IMG/VR virus record: IMGVR_UViG_3300025086_000215
Coordinates: 1 to 25,456 of that record
Length of the DNA: 25,456 bases
Reading direction: 5' to 3' (one strand)
Source: a virus
Shown: positions 17,716-25,456 of the stretch, in pieces
Position numbering within the stretch: the first letter of the stretch is position 1
Layout of the letters: every line of letters begins with the position of its first letter
Notes under the pieces: model-generated
The model's input: only the letters and a program-made list of their open reading frames with translations
What the model was told of the DNA's origin: nothing
Database searches by the model: none
Program-made: the position numbers and the translations under genes

Positions 17716-19153
17716 TATACAGGATATTGAATACGAAACAGAAGCAGTTGAAGAACATGCTAATGTATTATTCAAACCTAACCCCGGCCCACAAACAGAC
17801 TTTCTTGCAGCAAGTGAACGTGAGGTTCTTTACGGTGGTTCAGCAGGTGGTGGTAAATCATATGCCATGCTTGCAGACCCACTTCGTTACATGGGGCATC
17901 CACAGTTTAGTGGTCTGCTGCTCCGACACACTACGGAAGAGTTACGTGAACTAATATTTAAATCACAGGAACTCTATCCAAAAATCTGGCCCGGAATAAA
18001 GTGGTCAGAAAGAAAGATGCAGTGGACTGCGCCATCTGGTGCGAGGTTGTGGATGTCGTACCTTGACAGAGATGAAGATGTCCTGCGTTATCAGGGTCTA
18101 GCTTTTAGCTGGATAGGCTTTGACGAACTGACCCAATGGGGAAACCCATATGCATGGAATTACATGCGAAGTCGTCTACGGTCCACTGCCCCTGATTTGC
18201 CTATCTTTATGAGGGCAACTACAAACCCCGGTGGAAGAGGTCATCACTGGGTAAAGAAAATGTTTATTGACCCAGCACCTTATAACAAGGCTTACGATGC
18301 GACAGATATTGAAACACATGAAATTCTCAGATATCCAGCAGGGCATAGCAAAGCTGGGAAGCCATTATTTAAACGTAGGTTCATTCCTGCTAGACTATCT
18401 GACAACCCGTATCTTTCTGAAACAGGTGACTACGAAGCTATGCTCTTGTCGCTCCCAGAGCAACAGCGCAGACAACTCTTGGACGGTGATTGGGATATTA
18501 AAGAAGGTGCTGCGTTCACAGAGTTTGACCGTGATATTCATGTTATTGAACCTTTTAATATTCCTAACAATTGGGTTAAGTTTAGAGCATGTGATTACGG
18601 CTATGGTTCTTACAGTGGTGTTGTATGGTGCGCTGTCGCACCGTCTGAGCAAATCATTGTGTACAGGGAATTGTATGTGTCAAAAGTCTTAGCTACTGAC
18701 TTGGCTGATATGATATTAGAGTTGGAAGCTGAAGATGGTAATATTAAGTACGGTGTTTTGGACAGTTCTCTTTGGCACAAGCGTGGTGATACTGGCCCTT
18801 CTCTTGCGGAGCAAATGATAAGTAGAGGCTGCAGGTGGAGACCATCAGACCGAAGCCGTGGTAGTCGTGTAGCAGGTAAAAACGAAATACACAGACGTTT
18901 ACAGGTAGATGAATTTACAGAGGAACCTAGACTTGTTTTCTTTAATAGTTGCACAAACATCATCTCCCAACTACCGTCCATACCTTTGGATAAAAAGAAT
19001 CCAGAAGATGTGGACACGAAAGCAGAAGACCACTTGTACGATGCGTTAAGATATGGTATAATGTCACGACCAAGGTTTAGTATATTTGATTATGACCCTA
19101 TGGGTAGGCCCGGTGGCGGTATGCAAGTTGCAGATGCTACCTTTGGATACTAA
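17645..19153 (+). CDS. terL: Large terminase (ATPase/nuclease)
   Basis: The packaging motor pumps DNA into the head and cuts it. In numbering from the earliest possible ATG (17594), the Walker A motif GGSAGGGKS spans residues 81-89, Walker B WIGFDEL ends at Asp177-Glu178, and the coupling motif ATTN is at 208-211. The nuclease part has likely metal ligands Asp334 (ACDYGYGS), Asp390 (GVLD) and Asp479/Asp483 (EDHLYDALRY). The start is unsettled: ATGs at 17594 and 17645 both lie inside the upstream gene and neither has a good ribosome site. A +1 frameshift from the upstream gene is also possible. Confidence 0.95.
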   Translation: MRKRQSPKRKKLKKQEQAQKPQVNIQDIEYETEAVEEHANVLFKPNPGPQTDFLAASEREVLYGGSAGGGKSYAMLADPLRYMGHPQFSGLLLRHTTEELRELIFKSQELYPKIWPGIKWSERKMQWTAPSGARLWMSYLDRDEDVLRYQGLAFSWIGFDELTQWGNPYAWNYMRSRLRSTAPDLPIFMRATTNPGGRGHHWVKKMFIDPAPYNKAYDATDIETHEILRYPAGHSKAGKPLFKRRFIPARLSDNPYLSETGDYEAMLLSLPEQQRRQLLDGDWDIKEGAAFTEFDRDIHVIEPFNIPNNWVKFRACDYGYGSYSGVVWCAVAPSEQIIVYRELYVSKVLATDLADMILELEAEDGNIKYGVLDSSLWHKRGDTGPSLAEQMISRGCRWRPSDRSRGSRVAGKNEIHRRLQVDEFTEEPRLVFFNSCTNIISQLPSIPLDKKNPEDVDTKAEDHLYDALRYGIMSRPRFSIFDYDPMGRPGGGMQVADATFGY

Positions 19154-19163
19154 GGAATAAAAT

Positions 19164-21317
19164 ATGGCTGAAGATGAAATTATGATTGAAGATGATGCTA
19201 TTGCATTAGAAGATACAGATGATTCTGTAGAATTTGATGCTGGTGTATCTAATATAATCCCTTTTATAATGGAACGCTATAGCCGTGCTGAAGATTATCG
19301 TTATCAAGATGAAGAGCGTTGGTTACGAGCATATAGAAACTATAGAGGATTGTACGGTCCAGATGTTCAGTTTACTGAAGCAGAAAAATCTCGCATATTT
19401 ATTAAAGTTACTAAAACTAAAACGCTTGCTGCTTATGGTCAAATCGTTGATGTTCTATTTGCTAATAATAAGTTTCCTCTTTCTATTGAGCCTACAACAC
19501 TACCTGAAGGAGTAGTTGCTGATGTACACTTTGACCCAAAAGAACCGCAACAGATGCAAGCGTCTACTGCGCTTACAAGTCCGTATGGTTTTAGCGGAGA
19601 TGGAAATGATTTGCCACCGGGTGCAACAGCTAAAAGTTTGTCTGAGAAACTTGGTGTCCTCGAAAATAAATTAGAACCTGTACAGGATAAATTAAAAGAA
19701 GGGCCGGGTAAAACGCCAACTGCAATTGAATTTAGCCCGGCAATGATTGCTGCTAAAAAGATGCAGAAAAAAATACATGACCAGTTAGAAGAGTCTGGCG
19801 CAAATAAAAACTTACGAAGCAGTTCTTTTGAAATGGCTTTATTTGGCACAGGTATTATGAAAGGTCCATTTGCTAAAGATAAAGAGTACCCAAACTGGGG
19901 TGATGATGGTGAGTATGACCCTCTGTTTAAAACAGTTCCTCAAGTAGACCATGTTTCTGTTTGGAACTTTTATCCAGACCCAGATGCAAATAATATGGAT
20001 GAGGCACAGTTTGTTATTGAACGACATAAAATGTCTCGTTCACAGCTACGCCAGCTTAAAAAGCGTCCATACTTTAGAAGCCAAGTGATAGATGAAGTAA
20101 TATCTTTTGGTGAAAACTATACTAAAAAATATTGGGAAGATGATTTATCTGACTATGCACCAGAACATGGTGTAGACCGTTTTGAGGTTCTTGAATATTG
20201 GGGCATGGTTGATACCGATATACTAGAAGACCAAAATGTAGAAATACCAGATGAATTAAAAGACTTTGATGAACTACAGGCAAATGTGTGGGTATGTAAT
20301 AATAAACTTATTCGCATGGTGCTTAATCCATTTAAACCAGCTAAGATACCATATGCTGCTGCACCGTTTGAGTTAAATCCATATTCATTCTTTGGTGTTG
20401 GTATAGCAGAAAATATGGACGATACGCAAACACTAATGAATGGTTTTATGCGTATGGCTGTAGACAATGCTGTTTTATCAGGAAATATGCTTATTGAAGT
20501 TGACGAAACAAATCTAGTGCCGGGTCAAGACTTAACATTATATCCGGGCAAAGTATTTCGTAGACAGGGTGGCGCACCGGGTCAAGCAATATTTGGAACT
20601 AAGTTTCCTAACGTGTCATCAGAAAATATGATGTTGTTTGATAAGGCACGACAACTTGCAGATGAGTCAACAGGTATGCCATCATTTGCACATGGTCAAA
20701 CAGGTATAACAGGTGTGGGTAGAACTGCATCTGGCATATCAATGTTAATGAACGCTGCTAGTGGTAGTGTTAAAACTGTTATTAAAAATGTAGATGATTA
20801 TCTATTGCGTCCTTTGGGAGAAGGGTTCTTTAGATTTAATATGCAGTTTGACTTTGACCCTGAAATAAAAGGTGACTTAGAAGTCAAAGCACGTGGTACA
20901 GAAAGTCTAATGGCTAATGAAGTACGCAGTCAAAGACTAATGCAGTTCTTGCAGATTGCAAGTAATCCTTCTCTTGCACCGTTTGCTAAGTTCCAATATG
21001 TAATTAGTGAAATTGCTAAGTCAATGGACCTTGACCCAGATAAAGTAACTAATAACATGAGTGAAGCTGCGCTACAAGCAGAGTTAATTAAACAATTCCA
21101 AGCACCCCCAGAACAACAACAAGAACAAGGGCAACAGCAAGGCCAAGCAACAGGTGCGCCACTTGACCCAACAGGTGCAGGTGGTGGAACAATAGGAACA
21201 GGTCAAGCACCAGTTCCGGGTGAACAAGGATTTAGTGGAAATGTACAACAAGGAACAGGTACTCAGCCGCCTCAAGCCACTGGTGAGCAACAACCGCCAG
21301 TGGGAAGCATTCAGTAG
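19164..21317 (+). CDS. Portal protein
   Basis: This 717-aa protein follows the large terminase directly, with AAGGA before the ATG. It starts with an acidic segment, then FIMERYSRAEDYRYQDEERW, a long central part with DHVSVWNFYPDPDANNMDEA and YEVLEYWG-like blocks, and KARQLADESTGMPSFAHGQT, ending in a low-complexity Gln/Gly/Pro tail (residues about 640-717). Size, order and the 'SVWNFYPDP' and 'STGMPS' patterns match portal proteins of tailed marine phages; it forms the 12-mer ring for DNA entry and tail attachment. Its tail encodes the start of the next gene in another frame. Confidence 0.85.
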   Translation: MAEDEIMIEDDAIALEDTDDSVEFDAGVSNIIPFIMERYSRAEDYRYQDEERWLRAYRNYRGLYGPDVQFTEAEKSRIFIKVTKTKTLAAYGQIVDVLFANNKFPLSIEPTTLPEGVVADVHFDPKEPQQMQASTALTSPYGFSGDGNDLPPGATAKSLSEKLGVLENKLEPVQDKLKEGPGKTPTAIEFSPAMIAAKKMQKKIHDQLEESGANKNLRSSSFEMALFGTGIMKGPFAKDKEYPNWGDDGEYDPLFKTVPQVDHVSVWNFYPDPDANNMDEAQFVIERHKMSRSQLRQLKKRPYFRSQVIDEVISFGENYTKKYWEDDLSDYAPEHGVDRFEVLEYWGMVDTDILEDQNVEIPDELKDFDELQANVWVCNNKLIRMVLNPFKPAKIPYAAAPFELNPYSFFGVGIAENMDDTQTLMNGFMRMAVDNAVLSGNMLIEVDETNLVPGQDLTLYPGKVFRRQGGAPGQAIFGTKFPNVSSENMMLFDKARQLADESTGMPSFAHGQTGITGVGRTASGISMLMNAASGSVKTVIKNVDDYLLRPLGEGFFRFNMQFDFDPEIKGDLEVKARGTESLMANEVRSQRLMQFLQIASNPSLAPFAKFQYVISEIAKSMDLDPDKVTNNMSEAALQAELIKQFQAPPEQQQEQGQQQGQATGAPLDPTGAGGGTIGTGQAPVPGEQGFSGNVQQGTGTQPPQATGEQQPPVGSIQ

Positions 21318-21456
21318 TTACATTGATATAGCTATTGAGCAGCATCAAAAGGTGTTGGAGCAATCTGATGATATAATAATGATGCACCGTCAGCAGGGTG
21401 CTATCACAGCTTTACGCAAACTTAAATATCTAAGGGATGAAGTAAATGGCTCTTAA
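21241..21456 (+). CDS. Small helical protein overlapping portal end, 71 aa
   Basis: The product has EQVLSRLKPLVSNNRQWEAF, SSYIDIAIEQHQKVLEQSDD, then HRQQGAITALRKLKYLRDEV. The 'L..LKPL....W.AF..Y.D..I..H...LEQ..D.....RQQGAI.ALR.LK.LRD.V' pattern is conserved in phages with this gene order. It could start at GTG 21220 or ATG 21241. It lies about 77-98 bases inside the portal's Gln/Pro-rich tail. Function unknown; next to portal, so perhaps a head-completion helper. Confidence 0.75.
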   Translation: MYNKEQVLSRLKPLVSNNRQWEAFSSYIDIAIEQHQKVLEQSDDIIMMHRQQGAITALRKLKYLRDEVNGS

Positions 21457-23581
21457 AGAACAAATGGAAATGTTTGAGGACGGTGGTCTCAAAGATGAGG
21501 GTGGCACAACAGACCCTATATCAGGCAATGATGTTCCTGTAGGTTCTACACAAGAAGAAGTACGTGATGACATTCCTGCACAGTTAAGTGAAGGTGAGTT
21601 TGTTCTTCCTGCAGATGTAGTGCGATATCATGGCTTAGAAAAAATTATGGAGTTGCGTGACGAGGCTAAAGCAGGTCTAGCTAAAATGGAAGCTATGGGT
21701 CAAATGGGCAATTCAGAAGAGGCTACCTTATCTGATAATGTTCCATTTAGCATGGATGATTTAGAGTTAGAAGATGACGGTATGGAGTTTCAGGTTGGTG
21801 GGCTTGTACCACCACCAAATGTAGGTTTTGTTCCCTCTCAATTTGCACCTCAACCCGGTGTGCCTACCATACCAACAGTGCAACCACCTGTAACACCTGC
21901 TCCTACTTTACCTACTTATACAGCCCCTAAACAGCAAGCTGTTCCAGTCATGCCTACACAACCCACACCTACATTTGGTATGCCACAAACTGTAACTTAT
22001 TATCATGCTGATGGACGAACTATACAAATTCCTGTAGACAGTAATGGTAATCCCTTGATACCTGTTCCTACAGGTTTTACAGCAACTAAACCTACTGCAG
22101 ATGCTACTGCTCCAACAACGCCTACAACAACAACTCAAGCACCTATTCAACAACAAGAAGATAGTGGGCCATCTATTGAGCAACAAAAAGCAGAACAAGA
22201 ATATAAGAATACTGTAAATAAACGCATGGATGCCGCAGAAAAACTTGGATATACAAATAAACAAAGTGGAATTGAAGCACTTATTCCTTTTGTACCCGGT
22301 GCTGGTTTACTTGCTGGTAATCCAAATAAAGGAACTGTTCTTGTAGATGGAACAATTGCTGATGGAGAGGGCAATAGCTTTGACCCTATTACAGGAGAAA
22401 AAGTAGGTTCTAAAGGTGGTATACTTGGAACTATAGCAGGTTCTATTATAGGTAAGAAAGATGATATATCAAAAGCAGCAGGAGAAATGGGAGTATCTCC
22501 TGCAAGTCAAGCAGGTTTAAAAACAATTAAAGGTGAAGAAAGTATTCAACAGCTATTAGATGATTTAGATACAACAAAAGTAGAAACAGCGCAAGTAACA
22601 AAAGAAGGTCAAACTGCTGCAAAAGCTGCTGAAATTGAACGTCAGGAACGGGGTATATTTGGACCTGAAGGAATTGATGACACACCAGAAATTACTAGTG
22701 AAATAAAAGGCCGTACAACAATACCGGCTGATTTTGCCACTACAACTACCCGTTCTCCTACAAGAGGGGCCATAGCTACTGATGAATTTGCTGCCTCTCC
22801 AACCAAAACAGATACTACAAGAGACTTAGAACAGTTTGAAAGAGATAGTACACCTATTAGAGAAAGAGATAGAACACCTTCAGACCCAACAGAGTTTAGC
22901 ACTCCTGCTGCTAAAAGAGATGAAAGTAGTCGTGTAGAAGCGGCACAAAGAAGAAGTGCAGATGCAGAGACTGAAAGATTTGAACGTGCATCATCTCGTG
23001 TTGAAGCACAATCAGCAAAACGTGAATCAACTATATCTGGACACCAACAAAGATACGAAGACTCTGGGTATAGTCCTGCTGCAGCTAGGTCTGCGGCTGT
23101 AAATAAAACAGATGCTGATAATGAAGCACGAAGACAAACAGGTAATCCAAATGCTAGTGCTGTAACAAGTAGTAGTGGTAGTGCTGTACGAAGTTCTTCA
23201 GGTAATGTAGTTACTGTACGTTCATTAATTAATGAAAGTGACAGTGGCGGCAGTGAAAAGTCTATTGTTTGTACTGAAATGTATCGTCAAACTCAATTAG
23301 ATGATTGGGCAAAGGCAATGAAAATTTGGGATGTATATCAAAAGAAACACTTGACAACAGCACATGAAATAGGGTATCATTGGTTATTCAAACCATATGT
23401 ACGTGGTATGAAAAATAGTAATATGCTTACCCAACTTGGTGCATACTTAGCAAAAGAACGTACAAAACATCTTAAATATGTAATGACTAAAGGCCGTGCT
23501 AAAGACAGTTTAGTTGGTAATATTTGGTGTAAAATTATCCATCCTATTGTATATGTAGCAGGAAGAATTAAAAATGGCTGA
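21446..23581 (+). CDS. Large low-complexity virion-type protein, 711 aa
   Basis: Residues 1-90 have the block EVRDDIPAQLSEGEFVLPAD, VVRYHGLEKIMELRDEAKAG, common in marine-phage head-region proteins. Residues about 115-230 are Pro/Thr/Gln-rich, 400-610 are Arg/Glu/Ser/Thr-rich and disordered, and the last 120 form a distinct domain: VCTEMYRQTQLDDWAKAMKI, GYHWLFKPYVRGMKNSNMLT, KGRAKDSLVGNIWCKIIHPI. That C-terminal domain is found elsewhere as a separate unit in phages. Joined here by a long flexible linker. Function unknown. ATG overlaps the previous gene's end. Confidence 0.8.
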   Translation: MALKEQMEMFEDGGLKDEGGTTDPISGNDVPVGSTQEEVRDDIPAQLSEGEFVLPADVVRYHGLEKIMELRDEAKAGLAKMEAMGQMGNSEEATLSDNVPFSMDDLELEDDGMEFQVGGLVPPPNVGFVPSQFAPQPGVPTIPTVQPPVTPAPTLPTYTAPKQQAVPVMPTQPTPTFGMPQTVTYYHADGRTIQIPVDSNGNPLIPVPTGFTATKPTADATAPTTPTTTTQAPIQQQEDSGPSIEQQKAEQEYKNTVNKRMDAAEKLGYTNKQSGIEALIPFVPGAGLLAGNPNKGTVLVDGTIADGEGNSFDPITGEKVGSKGGILGTIAGSIIGKKDDISKAAGEMGVSPASQAGLKTIKGEESIQQLLDDLDTTKVETAQVTKEGQTAAKAAEIERQERGIFGPEGIDDTPEITSEIKGRTTIPADFATTTTRSPTRGAIATDEFAASPTKTDTTRDLEQFERDSTPIRERDRTPSDPTEFSTPAAKRDESSRVEAAQRRSADAETERFERASSRVEAQSAKRESTISGHQQRYEDSGYSPAAARSAAVNKTDADNEARRQTGNPNASAVTSSSGSAVRSSSGNVVTVRSLINESDSGGSEKSIVCTEMYRQTQLDDWAKAMKIWDVYQKKHLTTAHEIGYHWLFKPYVRGMKNSNMLTQLGAYLAKERTKHLKYVMTKGRAKDSLVGNIWCKIIHPIVYVAGRIKNG

Positions 23582-23786
23582 AACAGTTGAAGAATTAAAA
23601 CAAGAAATGGTAGACCGCTACAATAATCTATCTAATGATGAAAAAGATATTATTGGTAGCATGGTAGGCACAGAAGAATTAAGAGTTTTAGGTAAAGTTC
23701 TTGGTCCTGAAATATCAAGGATTGCAGACTTATCTGCTATTAAAACAACAACTAGACCTAGAAAACGTGGACTAGGAACACGTTAA
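23574..23786 (+). CDS. Hypothetical protein, 70 aa
   Basis: The product has MAETVEELKQEMVDRYNNLS, NDEKDIIGSMVGTEELRVLG, KVLGPEISRIADL and a basic end (TTRPRKRGLGTR). The 'L...EK.IIG..VGT.E..VL.KVLGPE' pattern occurs before scaffold genes in related marine phages. AGGAAG precedes the ATG; it overlaps the 711-aa gene by 8 bases. Function unknown. Confidence 0.7.
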   Translation: MAETVEELKQEMVDRYNNLSNDEKDIIGSMVGTEELRVLGKVLGPEISRIADLSAIKTTTRPRKRGLGTR

Positions 23787-23810
23787 TATCCTAGATAACT
23801 CAATGGCTAC

Positions 23811-23849
23811 CTAACCCCCCAACACTGGCTACGGTTAGCCCCAAAGGAG
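23811..23849 (+). promoter_or_regulatory. Leader hairpins before scaffold gene
   Basis: The 69-base gap before the scaffold gene holds GGCTA-CGGT-TAGCC (23827-23840) and a competing stem CTAACC/GGTTAG (23811-23816 with 23833-23838). The AAAGGAG ribosome site (23843-23849) follows directly. Likely a translational or RNA-stability element. Confidence 0.5.
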
Positions 23850-23855
23850 AAAGAA

Positions 23856-24728
23856 ATGGCTGAACAAGCTATTATGGCAGAAGAGATGCAACCAGAAAAA
23901 AAGGTTGCTTTTGTAAGTAAACCGTACTCGCAAGAGGAACGGATTAAAAAAGAAGAAGAGGAACTGGAGCAACTGCTTAAAGAACAAAAAGGTGAAGCAG
24001 AAGAGCCAGAGGAAAAAGAGGCTGAACCTACAGGCGCAGAAGAAAAAACATTTAAAAAGCGTTATTCTGACTTGCGTAGGCATCAACAAAAGCAAGCAGA
24101 AGAGTTAAAAAAAGAAATAGAAAGTTTAAAAACTCAGCTTTCTGTTGCTGCACAAAAGGAAATGAAGTTACCCAAGTCTGATGAAGACATTGAACAGTGG
24201 GCAGAAGAATATCCTGATGTAGCAAAAATTGTTGAAACAATTGCTATAAAAAAAGCTAAAGAGCAAAACGCTGCTCTTGAACAGCGTATGAAAGCAATTG
24301 ATGATATGCAGATATCTGCTACTAAAGAAAAAGCTGAAGCTGAGTTAATGCGACTACACCCTGACTTTAATGAAATTCGTGATAGCGATGATTTTCATAT
24401 GTGGGCTGATGAACAGCCTAAATGGGTACAGGATGCATTGTATGAAAATGATAATGATGCAAGGTCTGCTGCTAGAGCAATTGACTTGTATAAAGCTGAT
24501 AAGGGAATAAAAAGTGAAAAGAAAGCTAAGAAGACTAAAGGTGCGGCTGAAGCTGTGTCTGGTAAAGGCTCAAGAAGCGCACCTCAGACAGAAGAATCTT
24601 CCACTTATTTAAAAGAGTCTCAAGTTCAGGCGATGTCACCACAAGAATATGAAAAGCACTCCGATGAGATAATGGAAGCTATTCGTAGTGGCAAGTTTAT
24701 ATATGATATTAGTGGTTCTGCCCGATGA
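23856..24728 (+). CDS. Capsid scaffold (assembly) protein
   Basis: This 290-aa protein is very rich in Glu/Lys and predicted helical and coiled-coil throughout (EERIKKEEEELEQLLKEQKG, RHQQKQAEELKKEIESLKTQ, AEAELMRLHPDFNEIRDSDD). The C-terminus has AQMSPQEYEKHSDEIMEAIR-like and GKFIYDISGSAR. That composition and position match internal scaffold proteins that guide capsid assembly and later leave the head. 'HPDF.EIR....F..W...QP.W...' is also seen in podovirus scaffolds. AAAGGAG lies six bases before the ATG. Confidence 0.8.
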   Translation: MAEQAIMAEEMQPEKKVAFVSKPYSQEERIKKEEEELEQLLKEQKGEAEEPEEKEAEPTGAEEKTFKKRYSDLRRHQQKQAEELKKEIESLKTQLSVAAQKEMKLPKSDEDIEQWAEEYPDVAKIVETIAIKKAKEQNAALEQRMKAIDDMQISATKEKAEAELMRLHPDFNEIRDSDDFHMWADEQPKWVQDALYENDNDARSAARAIDLYKADKGIKSEKKAKKTKGAAEAVSGKGSRSAPQTEESSTYLKESQVQAMSPQEYEKHSDEIMEAIRSGKFIYDISGSAR

Positions 24729-25393
24729 GTATTATATATGAGCCAAAAAGTGAAATGGAGTTTCTCGCTCCATTTGGACCTACAATGGGTTACTTTAAAA
24801 TGCCTGATGAGTTTGTTAATAAACTTAACAGTAGAATGACTGATAAGTTAGAAGATTACTCAGATAATTTAGTTGGTAAAGTTTCAGAGGAATTACACTT
24901 TGATGAAGATACTGTAACAGAAGTACAAAAAGAATTAGGTAAATTTGTATTACAGTATCAAGCATATACAGACCACAGAAACCATTTTGGTAATAAAGGT
25001 TTGGACTTTGAAAACTTTAACTATGGTATTCAAATTGCTTCAGGTTGGTTTGTAAGGCAATTTGAAAATGAGTATAACCCTTTACATATTCACACAGGTG
25101 GTAGACTATCTTGTGTTGGATATCTAAAACTTCCAGAGGGAATAGAAAAAGAGTGGGAAGAAGATTATAAAGACCATCATCCTTCTCATGGGCATATACA
25201 GTTTGCCTATGGAACGGCTGCTGGTTATACAAGCACTAATTTCTTAATTAAACCAAGAGTTGGTGACTTCTATGTTTTTCCTGCACAACTGTTTCACTGC
25301 GTATATCCTTTCTACACGAAAGGTGAACGCAGGTCTTTCAGCATGAATATGAATGTAATTGAAGTGCCGAAAGAAAAAAGTGTTGACAAATAG
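24725..25393 (+). CDS. 2-oxoglutarate/Fe(II) oxygenase-like protein
   Basis: This 222-aa protein resembles the 2OG-Fe(II) oxygenase family found in many marine phages. Likely iron ligands are His121 and/or His123 (NPLHIHTGG) and His191 (PAQLFHCV). Arg202 or Arg203 (GERRSFSMNMNV) would bind 2-oxoglutarate. GDFYVFPAQLFHCVYPF is the typical distal strand. The usual HxD is here HxH, so the second ligand is atypical. It overlaps the scaffold stop by 4 bases (ATGA). It sits between scaffold and the expected capsid gene, so it may hydroxylate a virion protein; substrate unknown. Confidence 0.8.
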   Translation: MSIIYEPKSEMEFLAPFGPTMGYFKMPDEFVNKLNSRMTDKLEDYSDNLVGKVSEELHFDEDTVTEVQKELGKFVLQYQAYTDHRNHFGNKGLDFENFNYGIQIASGWFVRQFENEYNPLHIHTGGRLSCVGYLKLPEGIEKEWEEDYKDHHPSHGHIQFAYGTAAGYTSTNFLIKPRVGDFYVFPAQLFHCVYPFYTKGERRSFSMNMNVIEVPKEKSVDK

Positions 25394-25410
25394 TTGAAAT
25401 TGAATATAAC
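25383..25410 (+). promoter_or_regulatory. Strong internal promoter at right edge
   Basis: TTGACA (25383-25388), a 16-base spacer and TATAAC (25405-25410). It overlaps the stop of the oxygenase gene and would start near 25417, ahead of whatever follows the window, most likely the major capsid gene. Confidence 0.7.
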
Positions 25411-25422
25411 TATAGTCAATAA

Positions 25423-25454
25423 GAAGTGTGCGTGTAGCGCAATATGCACACTTC
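25423..25454 (+). other. 9-bp hairpin after the right-edge promoter
   Basis: GAAGTGTGC (25423-25431) and GCACACTTC (25446-25454) pair perfectly around 14 bases. It could be a terminator of the upstream operon or a 5' stem protecting a new transcript; the window ends 2 bases later. Confidence 0.65.
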
Positions 25455-25456
25455 AA

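Noticed and set aside
19439-19849. Minus-strand 136-codon frame inside portal
   Set aside because: Shadow of the portal gene, without SD or recognisable product.

Overview
The window is a piece of a tailed double-stranded DNA bacteriophage genome, probably marine. It carries a complete packaging and head-start block (candidate small terminase, large terminase, portal, scaffold), a lysis block (holin-like protein, small membrane partner, T4-type lysozyme), and many tiny overlapping genes. There are no ribosomal, tRNA, integrase or polymerase genes. The 3TM gene-transfer-agent-like holin hints at an alphaproteobacterial host, but the sequence does not fix the host.

Layout. Everything left of about 9.1 kb is on the minus strand and everything right of about 10.0 kb is on the plus strand. 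They are separated by about 900 bases of non-coding DNA packed with hairpins, direct repeats and a perfect consensus sigma70-type promoter firing right.

The left arm (37-9099, read leftward) is accessory or early-type. It holds a winged-helix protein, a DUF932-like protein, a GP88-like cysteine-rich protein, a probable glycosylase-like unknown, several zinc-ribbon micro-proteins and single-span membrane peptides. Many of these are coupled by ATGA or TAATG overlaps, and at least nine are shorter than 62 codons. Between 5.6 and 9.4 kb a 14-bp palindrome, GTCCAACATTGGAC, occurs six times with no mismatches. Four copies lie 14-30 bp before a start codon. Three of those are immediately preceded, in the direction of transcription, by a long stem-loop. 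One of these stem-loops (7569-7674) is a 23-bp stem whose only three imperfections are G.U pairs on the minus-strand RNA, which argues for a functional RNA.

The right arm (10005-25393, read rightward) looks like one long late operon. It begins with a run of small, very basic proteins, two of which end in the same C-terminal tail. Next come a Lys/Met/Gly repeat peptide overlapping a SET-domain (lysine methyltransferase-like) gene, membrane proteins, holin, lysozyme, terminase, portal, a large low-complexity virion-type protein, scaffold, and a 2-oxoglutarate/Fe(II) oxygenase. The window ends in a second promoter-like element and a hairpin, just where the major capsid gene would be expected.

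The strongest candidates for something undescribed are the six-copy palindrome with its hairpin-palindrome-SD cassettes, the structured RNA at 7569-7691, the shared C-terminal tail, and the SET protein beside a histone-tail-like repeat peptide. All family assignments are from recognised motifs, not searches.
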